Of a stretch of 64,000 bases of DNA, positions 17,201 to 26,500 are shown piece by piece. Numbering within the stretch: position 1 is the first letter of the stretch; each line of letters opens with the position of its first letter. Origin of the DNA: Comamonadaceae bacterium (GTDB taxonomy: Bacteria; Pseudomonadota; Gammaproteobacteria; Burkholderiales; Burkholderiaceae_C); assembly GCA_027483665.1 (NCBI GenBank), contig JAIXUC010000001.1, positions 1-64,000 of the forward strand, given 5' to 3'. The position numbers and the translations under genes were made by a program. The notes below the pieces were generated by a model. It saw nothing but the letters and a program-made list of their open reading frames with translations. It did not search any database and was not told the DNA's origin.

Positions 17201-18394
17201 ATGTTCATCGACCTGGACAACTTCAAAGACTTGAATGACACGCACGGCCACGCCATGGGTGATGGCTTGCTTCAGCAGGTCGCGCGCCGCTTGACAAGCT
17301 TGATCAGGGAAGGCGACACCGTGGCCCGCTTGGGCGGCGACGAGTTCGTGTTGCTGCTGATGGGCATTGGGGCCGACGCCGACGGTGCTGCACTGCAAGC
17401 TGGTGTGCTGGGGCGCAAAGTACTCAAGACGCTGGCTGAGCCGTTTCTTCTGGGCGCGGTTTCACACCAGTGCACGGGCAGCTTAGGCATCACGCTGTTT
17501 AGGGGCCATGGGAAAAGCGTCGATGAAATTCTTAAACGTGCCGATGTGGCCATGTACCAGGCGAAATCTGCCGGGCGTAATTGCATGCGCTTTTTCGATC
17601 CCGGGGTGCAGGCCGTGGTGGAGGCGCGCAGCCAGCTAGAGCAAGACTTGCGGCGCTCGGTGGACCGACAGGAGCTGACCTTGTTCTACCAGCCCATCGT
17701 CGACACGGACCGAAAGGTGATGGGCTACGAAGCGCTGGTGCGCTGGCGCCACCCACTGCGCGGCCTGGTGCCACCGGGCGAGTTCATCGCGCTGGCAGAG
17801 AGCACGGGGCTCATTCAGCCGATCGGCCGTTGGGTGCTGCAGCAAGCCTGCCGCCAGCTGGCGCGCTGGGCTCAATCGCCCGACACCGACCACTTGACCT
17901 TGGCGGTCAACTTGAGTGCGCGGCAATTGCTGCTGCCCAGCTTTGTCATTCAGGTCTTGGAGGTGCTGCAGCGGGAACACGCGCCGGGCGAGCGCCTGAA
18001 GCTCGAGATCACCGAGAGCCTGCTGCAAGACGACGTCGAGCAAACCATTTTGAAAATGCAGGCGCTCACCCGTCACGGCATCCGTTTTTCCCTCGACGAC
18101 TTCGGCACTGGCTACTCGTCGCTGAGCTACCTCAAGCGCCTGCCTTTGAGCCAACTCAAGATCGACCGCAGCTTTGTGCGCGACCTGTTGACCGACAGCA
18201 ACGACGAGGCCATCGCCCGCATGATCTTGCAGCTCGCCCAGACGCTGGACATGGACGTGGTGGCCGAGGGCGTGGAGGAAGAGTCGCAGCTGGCGGCACT
18301 GCGCGAATTGGGCTGCCAACAGTTTCAGGGCTACCTGTTTGGCCGGCCTGGGCCGCTGCCCGCGGCGCTGTCGGACCTGTCAGAGGGCGCTTAG
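14222..18394 (+). CDS. Bacteriophytochrome-PAS-GGDEF-EAL photosensor
   Basis: About 1390 residues. The N-terminal photosensory module is PAS-GAF-PHY: a biliverdin-type Cys at residue 33 (QACALEPIHVP), the GAF motif FPASDIPEQARALY, both chromophore-pocket His regions (VSPMHLAYMRN and CHH), and PHY tongue motifs (AWAGNPHK and GPRQSF). Three PAS domains follow, then GGDEF (intact RLGGDEF with RxxD site REGD) and EAL ([20 protein letters not shown]). It should link red/far-red light to c-di-GMP synthesis or breakdown. The usual QPHG after the first PAS strand reads QGCG. No haem oxygenase gene is in the window. The start is uncertain: the ATG has a weak ribosome binding site, and the open frame extends upstream antisense to rsbQ. 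Confidence 0.9.
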   Translation: MALISPEAQQVQPRSSLEKEATSGFTARDIQACALEPIHVPQAVQGCGACLAVHASTGRVCHASANLRQVLGLEAQQALGRHITDLSDWTPAQWQDVAGQVLDHRGVWLRPPPAWQSVQTLEVVAHRSTDELIVLDVLPGVSEGGEADGARLLDDVTQAIDLLSSSASVEQFLHTCAGFVQRVTGYDRVVVYRFEPDWSGQVMAEATVKGLSPRFVGLHFPASDIPEQARALYTRNLLRVVGDTDAPVSAMLQLPEAAPLDQSHSLIRAVSPMHLAYMRNMGVRASLTISLLHHGQLWGMVSCHHQSPKVPPQELRRSVLVACGWLGKVAAMRLDTLLQADMALRQADMVVALAQLEALADDDTADTRPSMTEVLTQACALFRCDGVELFQDGAWWSLHGTPEVDAASRQRLLEQMGLSQALQPDGSNPHDSATSALQLPALQSRDGLGALPLGEEVPWAGLLAQRLPTEAAGLLVVWRRERVSQVAWAGNPHKGPGVATGLGKPKAVNAQTDAPFVLGPRQSFDAWVEKVRGQSAPWTEPERQQMQTLARLVVRLTHHNRWRDAQAQLRVLGSSMDHLTDMVLVTEAELLSSPGPRILFANRAMLEHTGYQLEELLGRTPRIFQCADTDRSELDRIRRALVNREPFKGTLLNQTREGKRYWVELNIDPVTDKLGAVVQFVSVQRDVTLVRQLEEDRRRAEERLRLVLQGANDAAWDCDLERGEFYYSPRWWQLMGRVQDEVPASASLWLQWIHPEDTEQAQQTMRQALARGPDQFEMEFRVQHHDGHYLRMFSRGFIQRDPSGRAVRVSGANTDITERAAEQAALRASEEKFRLVAENTSDGIVIYDLEQVHYASPAFARLTGQSEAFENSQSLAEVMQRIHPDDLPLVERVVREGIAQQAAQLIYEFRFQHADGHYFYREDSVRFVYGSRGGLKRAYVIARDVSERRAAQQQIERLAFFDPLTELCNRRLLTDRLTQALPMSERSQRYGALMFIDLDNFKDLNDTHGHAMGDGLLQQVARRLTSLIREGDTVARLGGDEFVLLLMGIGADADGAALQAGVLGRKVLKTLAEPFLLGAVSHQCTGSLGITLFRGHGKSVDEILKRADVAMYQAKSAGRNCMRFFDPGVQAVVEARSQLEQDLRRSVDRQELTLFYQPIVDTDRKVMGYEALVRWRHPLRGLVPPGEFIALAESTGLIQPIGRWVLQQACRQLARWAQSPDTDHLTLAVNLSARQLLLPSFVIQVLEVLQREHAPGERLKLEITESLLQDDVEQTILKMQALTRHGIRFSLDDFGTGYSSLSYLKRLPLSQLKIDRSFVRDLLTDSNDEAIARMILQLAQTLDMDVVAEGVEEESQLAALRELGCQQFQGYLFGRPGPLPAALSDLSEGA

Positions 18395-18441
18395 CCGGTG
18401 GGCCAAGGCCGTGCCCATGCGCAGTTGTTCGGACAGGCTGT

Positions 18442-19506
18442 TCATGCGTTGTCTGCTGCGACAGGCGGTGCGTCGACCACCTCGCCAATGGCAGCGCGGG
18501 TCTCCAATGCCTGGGCCTGCACCCAACGTGCGAATGCCTGAATTTCTGGACGCAGTGCGCTGCCGGGGTTGATGACCAGCCAGTACGCCAAAGGCGAATC
18601 CAAACGGCGCTCGGGCAAGACTTCCACCAACTCGCCCCCGGCCAAGGCGCTGGCCACCAAAGGCGTTCGTACCAGCGCAACCCCTTGCCCCGACAAGGCC
18701 GCCTGCGCAATTTGGTTGGCGTAGTTGAAATAAAGCCAGCGCCTGGGCACCAACTCGGGCGCACCGTGCGTGGTCAGCCAGCGCCGCCAGCCCAACACAT
18801 CTAGGTTGGGGTTGCGTTGCACATCGCTGGACTCGATGAGCGCCATGGTCGACAAGTCCACCACGCGCCGAATGGGTGCGCGCGAACGCAGCAGCCAAGG
18901 GCTGGCCACGGCTGTGATCTGCTCACCAAACAGGCGGATGGCACCGACGGTTGCTGCGCCGGGCCGCGTGTAGCGCAAGGCCAGATCGAGGTCGCTGTGC
19001 GCCAGATCGACGCGCGCATCTGTTGCGTCGATGCGGATGTCGATGTCCGGGTGCGTGGCCTGAAAAGCTTCCAGGCGTGGAATGAGCCACAAGCTGGCAA
19101 ACGATGCCCAGGTGGTCACAGCCACAGTGCGCCGCCCCCTGCTGGCGCGTATTTGGCGCACGGACTGATCGAGCCGTTCCAGCGCTGGCAGCACCGCGCG
19201 CAGCAACTGCGTGCCGGCAGGCGTGAGCGACACCGACCGGGTGTGGCGCAAAAACAAAGGGACACCCACATCGTCTTCCATGCCCTGAATCTGCCGGCTC
19301 ACCGCGCTTTGTGTGACCGACAGCTCTTCTGCGGCCATGCGGAAGTTGAGGTGCCGTGCCACCGCCTCGAAGGCGCGCAAGTGGCCCACGGGCAAGGGCC
19401 GGCTGCGGGTAAGCGCTGGGGCCGCCTGTTGCACAGCCGAGCCCGGACCCGCCGCAGCCGTGGCGGGCAAGGCGTGAGGGGATGGGTGCGCTGCTGACTG
19501 GGGCAT
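18442..19506 (-). CDS. LysR-family transcriptional regulator (GcvA-like)
   Basis: A 354-residue protein with an N-terminal winged HTH (about residues 40-100: FRMAAEELSVTQSAVSRQI, then GVPLFLRHTRSVSLTPAG) and a C-terminal LysR substrate-binding domain. A 35-residue Ala/Pro-rich extension precedes the HTH, so the true start could be further in. It is divergent from the DUF2917 gene, with a perfect T-N11-A dyad between them, the standard arrangement for a LysR protein controlling its neighbour and itself. Confidence 0.9.
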   Translation of the reverse strand: MPQSAAHPSPHALPATAAAGPGSAVQQAAPALTRSRPLPVGHLRAFEAVARHLNFRMAAEELSVTQSAVSRQIQGMEDDVGVPLFLRHTRSVSLTPAGTQLLRAVLPALERLDQSVRQIRASRGRRTVAVTTWASFASLWLIPRLEAFQATHPDIDIRIDATDARVDLAHSDLDLALRYTRPGAATVGAIRLFGEQITAVASPWLLRSRAPIRRVVDLSTMALIESSDVQRNPNLDVLGWRRWLTTHGAPELVPRRWLYFNYANQIAQAALSGQGVALVRTPLVASALAGGELVEVLPERRLDSPLAYWLVINPGSALRPEIQAFARWVQAQALETRAAIGEVVDAPPVAADNA

Positions 19507-19531
19507 GGTTTTGTGTCAGCCCGATGATGGC

Positions 19532-19554
19532 ATTGATGCCTTAATCGAATCAAT
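19532..19554. promoter_or_regulatory. LysR-type binding box
   Basis: ATTGAT-N11-ATCAAT is a perfect six-base inverted repeat containing the T-N11-A core of LysR-type regulators. It lies in the divergent region between the LysR gene (start 19506) and the DUF2917 gene (start 19641), 26-48 bases upstream of the LysR start. It probably serves both genes. Confidence 0.7.
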
Positions 19555-19640
19555 AGCTGCCTTGTATTTCATTGGACGCGCCCCGTGACAAAAGCCATCA
19601 TCCAAGGCTAGTCAAAGACTTAAAACAGAAGGAAAAGGCC

Positions 19641-20165
19641 ATGTCACACACAGCCACCCCTACCGCCAGCAGCAGCGCCACCCGCGCTTTCCCTGCCGCC
19701 GGATTGATGCTCGATAGCACCAGTGCTCAAGGCGCAGTTCCGGCCGGCCGGGCCATGCGTTTGCGCGCATCCCGCACCGGCAGCCTGTGCTCACAAGAAC
19801 GCCTGTGGGCCACGCTGGACAGCACGCCACGCCTGGAACCCGGCGGTTTGGGCGACCACCTCATCGCACCCGGCCAGCCGCTGCGTTTGCTCTCAGGGCA
19901 GTCGGTCTTGGTGGAGCCACTCGACCAACGCACCTGGGCCAACTGGTTTTGGGAACCCGAGAGTGCGCCGATGCCCACCCAGCTCGATTCATCCCAGCCC
20001 GTCTTGCTAGAGCCCTCGCGCGACCTCGTGCGTGGTTTGGTCCTCGTGCTGCGCGCCAGCCGCGACTTGGCCTTGGCTTTGCCCGTGGCGCTGTGGCGTG
20101 CGGGCTCGCTCTTGGTCGCTGGGCGCGGGCGTGTGCTCGGACGCTTGGAATCGAACCAGCCCTGA
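19641..20165 (+). CDS. DUF2917-domain protein
   Basis: A 174-residue protein. The central part (RLRASRTGSLCSQERLWATL, then GDHLIAPGQPLRLLSGQSVL) is the short DUF2917 beta-sandwich-like module found mainly in betaproteobacteria; its function is unknown. The C-terminal part has a Leu/Ala-rich segment and no clear motif. The ATG at 19641 is preceded by AAGGAAA; an earlier in-frame ATG at 19572 lacks this. The divergent LysR gene is the likely regulator. Confidence 0.8.
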   Translation: MSHTATPTASSSATRAFPAAGLMLDSTSAQGAVPAGRAMRLRASRTGSLCSQERLWATLDSTPRLEPGGLGDHLIAPGQPLRLLSGQSVLVEPLDQRTWANWFWEPESAPMPTQLDSSQPVLLEPSRDLVRGLVLVLRASRDLALALPVALWRAGSLLVAGRGRVLGRLESNQP

Positions 20166-20207
20166 TGCGCCAGTGAATGGCAGGCGCTCGCGTGGCACAA
20201 CTGCCAA

Positions 20208-20492
20208 TCAACAAATAGGGCCAGCCCTTTCGCTGGCCGCTTTGACGGCGTGCATCAAGTCTCCGTAACCCGAGTCGAGTGCATCGCCCAAGATGCCATC
20301 GAAGTCACGAACCCGCTGGTCCCCGTGTGCGAGTTGCTGAACCACAAACTCTGAACGCCCTGCCAAGTGAAGGCGAACACGCGGCGTTGCTTCGTCCGCC
20401 CCCAGATCCAGGTCCAGTCGATCAAAGGCGCTGAGGTCCGCACAAGCGAGCCCGTTGTCAGGGGGCTCGGGGGGCAAGGTGGGTTGGTTCAT
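20208..20492 (-). CDS. Small hypothetical protein
   Basis: A 94-residue acidic protein I do not recognise. It begins MNQPTLPPEPPDNG and has the segment RVRLHLAGRSEFVVQQLA followed by DFDGILGDALDSGYGDLMHA. It has no signal peptide and no membrane segment. The ATG at 20492 has GGAG about eight bases upstream; the longer open frame upstream runs through the palindromic repeat and is not believable. It faces the DUF2917 gene tail to tail with a 42-base gap. Confidence 0.6.
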   Translation of the reverse strand: MNQPTLPPEPPDNGLACADLSAFDRLDLDLGADEATPRVRLHLAGRSEFVVQQLAHGDQRVRDFDGILGDALDSGYGDLMHAVKAASERAGPIC

Positions 20493-20555
20493 GACGGCTC
20501 CGGTGGGCTCTGGACAGACCTCGAACACATGGCCGCACCTTTTCCCTAGTGCCCG

Positions 20556-20575
20556 CCCGAAACCAGGGTTTCGGG
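20556..20575. promoter_or_regulatory. Perfect 9-bp hairpin upstream of the small hypothetical gene
   Basis: CCCGAAACC-AG-GGTTTCGGG is a perfect nine-base dyad 64 bases upstream of the gene starting at 20492. A second short dyad (GGGG-CAA-CCCC, 20573-20583) overlaps its edge. It could be an operator, a leader hairpin or a small repeat. The rest of 20493-20834 holds nothing else I can identify. Confidence 0.4.
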
Positions 20576-20834
20576 GCAACCCCGCTATCAAGCGCATCAA
20601 GCGCGTAGACCGGAAGCTTTGCGAGCCTGCCTTTCGGACAGGTGTGCCAATGCGTTTCATTCTATGGACGCAGATGACGTGTGCATCTCTGTTCCGTGAC
20701 GAATCTCCGAATTGCAGCCTTGGAGCAACACCTGATTGGTTTGCGCAGGTGGCTTCGGTAAATGTTGCCGATTCGGCTTTCATGCCTCCACCTCGCGCCG
20801 GTCGCTGCACCTGGGCTGTGCCCGGCGGCGGGTT

Positions 20835-21313
20835 GGGGTTTGGCTTGCGCCGTTCGCCAAACCTGGGCTGTGCCCGGCGGCGCGGGATCCGTTCTCCCGG
20901 CCTGCCTCGCGGGCGGCTGCTTTTGGTGCTCATTGGTTGCTGCGTGAACGCCTTTTGTGGCGTTCGCACGTGCTGGCAACCGCGAATGAGGCCTCCGCCC
21001 GGACACCCGCACCACCGGGCTTTGCGGAGCATTCGAGATGGCGAGGCAAACAGCCCGTGCGCCGAGCGAAGCAGCGGTTGCGTGCAACCTGACTCTCACG
21101 CTGCTTCGCTTCCGGCGCGCACCAGCAGGCGGTCTACTTCGCTACTCACAGGGGTCGGTGGCTGGAGTCGGGCGCAGGCTCCATTCGCGGTTGCCAGCAC
21201 GCAAGCGCACTGCAAGCGTAGTTAACGCAGCAACTCTCAAGCACCAAGAACAGCCACCCGCGAGCGTGGGCCGGAGAACGAGCCGGACGCCGACACCTGG
21301 CGCGAGGTCTAGG
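20835..21313 (+). repeat. Dispersed palindromic repeat, copy B
   Basis: Matches copy C (30691-31168) along its length and copy A in reverse over 20835-21160. Two outer arms, 20885-20993 and about 21177-21285, are imperfect reverse complements of each other; the right arm is the more diverged. GGTTGC-GT-GCAACC sits at the axis (21076-21089), flanked by GAAGCAGCG (21068-21076) and CGCTGCTTC (21099-21107). No protein is credible here. Confidence 0.8.
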
Positions 21314-21430
21314 CCTGCATGAACCAAGGGCGCGGGCCGGAGAACGAAGGGGACGCCGACACCCGGCGCGAGGTGCAGGCCTGCATGAACCAAGGCGCAG
21401 GCCGGAGAACGAACAGGACGCCAACACCTG
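21269..21430. repeat. 66-base tandem repeat, about 2.5 units
   Basis: GGCCGGAGAACG recurs at 21269, 21335 and 21400, spaced 66 and 65 bases apart. The units share GACGCCGACACC and, in the first two, GGCCTGCATGAACCAAGG. The first unit is the outer end of the right arm of palindromic copy B, so this looks like local tandem expansion of the repeat edge. It lies downstream of the TetR gene end (21506). Confidence 0.8.
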
Positions 21431-21505
21431 GCGCAAGCTGAAACCAACGTCTGATTGCGGCAAGTGGCGCCAGCCAAGTCCATGACAACGCGGCCATTGG
21501 CCGGT

Positions 21506-22096
21506 CTACAAGAAGGAACAGACCCGAGGTTGGACTATGCCGCCCTGATAGAGCGCATCCAAAGACTCACCCAGCCAACGGCGAACCGTCAAATCGGGGG
21601 AGCCGCGCAACTCGGGCAAGACCAACACGCTGCGGTGCATCCAAAAGCCTGTGATCAACAGAGCGATCAAGGTCGCCCGTTGGCGCCGATGCTTGCCCTG
21701 CAAAGACTGCGTGAGCGGCTGCAAAAAATGGCGCTCGTACAACTCGGCTGCCACACTGCCCACCTCGGCATCCCGCCCGGCCAGCAACAGCATCATCATC
21801 AGATTGGGATCGTCAGAGGGCTTGTCGAGCAGAGCGCCCAGCATGCGCTCGCCAAAGCCCTGAGCGCCCTTCGCAAACAAGGCTGGCAAGTCCACTCGGG
21901 GAATCAGGCAGGCCTCGAACAACTGCCGTTTGGAGCCGAAGTAGCGGTTGACCAAGGCTGCATCGACCCCCACTTCAGCAGCAATTTCGCGCACACCGGT
22001 CTGGGCGTAACCGCGCTCGGAGAACAGGCGCTGCGCAGCCTGGACCATGGCCGCCCGCGTGGCTTGCGCGTCTCGACTGCGGCTGGTGGCACACAT
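21506..22096 (-). CDS. TetR-family regulator of the RND efflux operon
   Basis: A 196-residue protein with an N-terminal TetR HTH (about 15-60: MVQAAQRLFSERGYAQTGVR, then VNRYFGSKRQLF) and a variable ligand domain. It starts 18 bases after the stop of the outer-membrane factor gene and is the last gene of the adaptor-permease-channel operon, the normal place for a local repressor. A TTG start at 22105 is possible but the ATG at 22096 is preferred. A dyad overlapping the -35 box of the operon promoter (28139-28156) is its likely operator. Confidence 0.9.
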   Translation of the reverse strand: MCATSRSRDAQATRAAMVQAAQRLFSERGYAQTGVREIAAEVGVDAALVNRYFGSKRQLFEACLIPRVDLPALFAKGAQGFGERMLGALLDKPSDDPNLMMMLLLAGRDAEVGSVAAELYERHFLQPLTQSLQGKHRRQRATLIALLITGFWMHRSVLVLPELRGSPDLTVRRWLGESLDALYQGGIVQPRVCSFL

Positions 22097-22114
22097 GGCT
22101 GCCAAGGGCCTGGC

Positions 22115-23575
22115 TTAGGGCTTCGCCGTGGACTCAGCCAACGGCCCACCCATGGCCTTGTGCAATTGCGCCATGGCGTTGAACACCGCTAAGCGCGCGC
22201 GAACAGCCTCCTGTCGCGCAGCGGCCTCGGTGCGCTGCGCGTCCAGCACCTCCAGCATGCCGCTGTAGCCCGCGTTCTGGCGCGCTTGCGCCAATACCAA
22301 GGCACGCTCTGCAGCAGCTTGGCGCGACTGTGCGTCGGGCTCTGAGGCGCGCGCGGTTTGCAGGCCCTGCAAGGCATCAGCCGCTTCCTGGAAAGCCTGC
22401 GAGACCGCCGACTGGTAGGCGGCTATGGCCTCGCGCTGGCGCGCACCGGCTTGGTCCACACGGGCTGCACGCCTGCCGCCGTCGAACAGCGGCAGGCTCA
22501 GGCCAAAGCCCAGAGACCAGATGCGCGCTGGCGCATCCAGCAGCCGCGACAAAGACACACTTTGCCCGCCGAAAGCGCCGCTCAGGCTGATGGTCGGAAA
22601 CAGCGCAGCACGCGCTGCCGCCACGTCGGCCTGGGCTGCAGCCAAGCGGGCCTCAGCCTGGCGCACATCAGGGCGGCGCTGCAACAGAGCAGAAGGCAGG
22701 CCAGGCTGCGGTGCAGGCGGTGGCTCCAGGCCTGCCAGACCAGCAGGGGCCAAAGCCAAGTCCGCACGTGCAGTCAGCACGCCCAGCAGGTTCTGCACCT
22801 GCGTGCGCTGTCTTTGCAGTTCGCGCAGTTGAACGGCTGCGTCGGCGCGCTGCACCTCGGCTTGCGATGCTTCCAGTTGGTTGCTGCTGCCCGCTTGCAA
22901 ACGCTGCGCCACGATGCGGGCCGCGTCTTGGCGGGCTTGCAAGGTCCGCTGCGCTTGTGCCACTTGGTCGTCGAGTGCGCGCAGGTTCAACCAGCTTTGC
23001 ACCACGGCGGTGGCCACGCTCAAGCGCACCGTCTGCCGTGCTTGTTCACTGGCCGCCAACTGTGCGCGGGCTGCATCGGTGGCGCTGGCCAAGCGGCCAA
23101 ACAGATCGATCTCGAAGCTGCTGGACAGTGACAAGCCATATTGGTTGGCCGTCGTCGACACCCCGCTGTTGTTGCTGCGGGACAGCGCGCTGGTGCGCGC
23201 CCGATCGGCTTGCCCACCCAAACTCAAGGCGGGCAGCGACGCACCGGCCACTTCCTGCACTTGAGCCTGCGCGAGGGCCAAGCGGGCGCTGGCCTGCAAC
23301 ACGTCGGCGTTGGCTTGCAGGGCGCGCTCGACCAGAGCGTCGAGCTCCGCTGAACCCAAGGTACGCCACCAGGCCGTGTCTGGCGTGGTGGTGGGGCTGG
23401 TGGTGGCAGCGGGTGCAGCGTTGGCGGCTTGCCCTGCGTACCGCTCGGGCAGGCTGATGGCGCTCGTCACATTCGGGGCTGGTTCTGGCGGGACACTGGC
23501 ACAGCCCGCCAGCACAACAGCTGCGGCAAAGGCCAGCGCGGTCCGTGCGGCTGGTGTTTTCATCAACGCGCTCAT
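22115..23575 (-). CDS. RND efflux outer-membrane lipoprotein (NodT/OprM type)
   Basis: A 486-residue lipoprotein (lipobox VLAGC near residue 25) of the NodT/OprM family with two internally homologous outer-membrane efflux domains, seen in ADVLQASARLALAQAQVQ and, later, LPSALLQRRPDVRQAEARL. It forms the outer-membrane channel for the pump encoded upstream. Its ATG overlaps the permease stop (ATGA). The TetR gene follows after 18 bases. Length is normal for the family. Confidence 0.93.
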   Translation of the reverse strand: MSALMKTPAARTALAFAAAVVLAGCASVPPEPAPNVTSAISLPERYAGQAANAAPAATTSPTTTPDTAWWRTLGSAELDALVERALQANADVLQASARLALAQAQVQEVAGASLPALSLGGQADRARTSALSRSNNSGVSTTANQYGLSLSSSFEIDLFGRLASATDAARAQLAASEQARQTVRLSVATAVVQSWLNLRALDDQVAQAQRTLQARQDAARIVAQRLQAGSSNQLEASQAEVQRADAAVQLRELQRQRTQVQNLLGVLTARADLALAPAGLAGLEPPPAPQPGLPSALLQRRPDVRQAEARLAAAQADVAAARAALFPTISLSGAFGGQSVSLSRLLDAPARIWSLGFGLSLPLFDGGRRAARVDQAGARQREAIAAYQSAVSQAFQEAADALQGLQTARASEPDAQSRQAAAERALVLAQARQNAGYSGMLEVLDAQRTEAAARQEAVRARLAVFNAMAQLHKAMGGPLAESTAKP

Positions 23576-26500
23576 GAGCGGTCTCCGGGTTCTGGCGCGG
23601 TGGGTGTGACAGGCGTCACGGGCGTGGCGGCAGCGGCGGAACCAGCGGTTTTTTGTCCGTGGGTTGGGCGCGGCTTGCCAGCCAGCAAAGCAAAGAACAA
23701 GGGAATGAAGATGGGTGCCACGAAAGTGGCCACCAACATGCCACCAAACACGCCGGTGCCCATGGACTGCCGGGCAGCAGCGCCGGCGCCGGTGGCAATG
23801 ACCAGCGGCACCACGCCCAGCACAAAGGCCAGCGAGGTCATGACGATGGGCCGAAAGCGCAGACGCGCTGCGTCGCGCGCTGCCTCCACCGCGCTTTTTC
23901 CCGCCTGCATGCCCTGCATGGCAAATTCAGCAATCAGGATGGCGTTCTTGGCGGCCAAGCCGATCAGCACGATCAGGCCGATCTGAAAGTAAATGTCGTT
24001 TTGCATGCCGCGCAGAAACACGAACAGCAGCGCACCCGTCAGCGCAAAAGGCACGGCCAGCAACACCGCCAGCGGCACGCCCCATCGCTCGTAGAGCGCG
24101 GCCAAGATCAGGTAGACCATGATGAGCGCAAAGCCAAAGGCAAAGATCGACGCGTTGCCGGTGCGCTTTTCTTGAAAGGCCTGCGCTGTCCACGCGATGC
24201 TGTAGCCCGGCGGCAGCGTTTCGCGGGCCACTTGCTCCACGGCAGCAATGGCCTCACCCGAGCTGAAGCCCGGCTTGGCACCGCCCAGCACCTTGGCTGA
24301 CACATAGCTGTTGTAGCGCTCGACCTGCTCCGGGCCAATCAGGCTGCTGACCGTGATCAAGGCTTTGAGCGGCACCATTTGCCCGGTGGTGGCGCTGCGC
24401 ACATGGATGGCGCCGATGTCTTCTGGCTTCGAGCGAAACGCAGCGTCTGCCTGCATGACCACGCGGTAGGTGCGGCCGCTGCGGTTGAAGTCGTTGATGT
24501 AGAGCGATCCCATTTGCGCTTGCAGGGCCGAGAACACCTCGTTGACCGGAATTCCCAAAGCCAGCGCTTTCTCGCGGTCCACCTCCACGCGCAGTTGCGG
24601 CACGGTCGGCCGAAAGAAGGTGTTGATGCCAGCCAACTCAGGGCGCTGGCGCAACGCGGCCATGAAGTCATTGGTCACTTGCGAGAGGCGCTGCGTATCG
24701 GGGTCCAGCCTGCCTTGCACATAAACCTCGAAGCCGCCCGCCTGTCCCAAGCCTTGAATGGCCGGCGGGTTGAACGCGAAGGCGATGCCGTCGTTCAAGC
24801 CAAAACCCTTGCCACTCATTTCCTGCGCCAGTTGCTGCGAGGTCTGGGTGCGGTCTTGCCAGGGCTTCATGGGCACAAAGATGGTGGCCGCGTTGGCCTT
24901 GTTGCCGCCGCCAATCAAGTCGAAGCCGTTGACGATGAAGAAGTTTTCTTTGGCCTGGTTGTCGTCCATCATGCGGCGCAGTTGCTCGGTGCTGCGCTGC
25001 GTGCGCTCCAGCGTGGCACCATCGGGCAGTGCCGCCACGGCAATGATGTAGCCCTGGTCTTCTGGCGGCACAAAGCTGCCGGGCACACGCGTGAACATAA
25101 ACGCTGCAAAGCCCAACAGCGCCACAAAGCCAAGCAAGGCAACGGCGCGGCGGCGCAAAGAAAAGTCCACCGCGCCCATGAAGCGGCGCGTGACCCAATC
25201 GAAGCCCCGGTTGAAAGGCGCAAACAGGCGCTCGCTGCGCCCGCCATGCTCGGGCTTGAGCAGCAAGGCGCACAAGGCTGGCGTGAGCGTGAGGGCCACG
25301 ACGCCCGAGATCACCACGGCAATGGCCACGGTCACCGCGAACTGCCGATACAACTGCCCCGCGATGCCGCCTAAAAACGCCACCGGGATGAATACCGCGC
25401 ACAGCACCAGCACGATGCCCACCACCGCGCCCGAGACCTCTCGCATGGCCTCGATGGAGGCGTCCATGGGCGACATCTTTTCTTCGCGCATCAGGCGCTC
25501 GACGTTTTCCAGCACCACGATGGCGTCGTCCACCACGATGCCGATGGCCAGCACCATGGCAAACAAGGTGAGTGTGTTGATGGAAAACCCGGCCAGCCAC
25601 AGCCCAGCGAAGGTGCCGATCAGCGACACCGGCACGGCCAGCATCGGAATGAGCGTGGCGCGCCATGTTTGCAAAAACACAAAGACCACCAGCACCACGA
25701 TGATGGCCGCCTCGATGATGGTCTTGACCACCTCGTTGATGGAGGCCGAGACGAAGCGCGTGGTGTCGTAGGGGATGAGGTAGTCCAGGTCAGCAGGGAA
25801 ACGTTCGGCCTTCAACTCGACCATGCGCGCCTTGACCGCGTCGCCCACCTCCAGTGCGTTGGCACCTGACTGCAAGAACACCGCCAAGGCGATGGCCGGC
25901 TGACCATTGACGCTGTTGCTGGCGTCGTAGCTTTGCGCGCCCAACTCGATGCGCGCCACGTCCTTGAGCTTGAGCACACCGCCCGGCCCGCCGGAGCGCA
26001 ACACGATTTCACCGAACTGGCTGGCTTCAATGAGGCGGCCTCGCGCAGTGACGGTGTAGACCAGTTGCTGGCCAGCGGGCGCTGGTTCCGCGCCGATCTT
26101 CCCTGCGGCGAACTGCGCGTTTTGCGCGTTCACAGCGGCTGCAATGTCAGACGTGGTGAGACCCAAGCGCGCCATCTTGTCGGGCTGCAGCCACAGGCGC
26201 ATGGAGTAGTCGCGCGCGCCGAAGATTTGCACATCGGCAGCACCGGGCACGCGCTTGAGTTCGTCGACCACGTTTTGCGTGGCGTAGTTCGACAGGAAGA
26301 GCGAGTCGTAGGTGCTCTTGGGCGAGTTCAGCGCGATGACCAGCAGGAAGTTGTTGGAGCGCTTGGCCACCACCACGCCGTTGCGGCGCACTTCGTCGGG
26401 CAAGCGCGGCGTCGCCAGTTGCACGCGGTTGTTGATGTTGAAGGTGGCCTCATCCACATCGGTGCCCACTTCGAACGTGGCGGTGATGGTGGTGACCCCA

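Noticed and set aside
20145-20175. tRNA T-loop-like sequence (GGAATCGAACC)
   Set aside because: It lies within the C-terminal codons of the DUF2917 gene, and no matching acceptor, D or anticodon stems could be placed around it.
20662-21099. ORFs of 100-150 codons on both strands of the repeat copies
   Set aside because: Similar peptides appear in several frames and in all copies; they track the DNA repeat and show no domain, so they are not genes.
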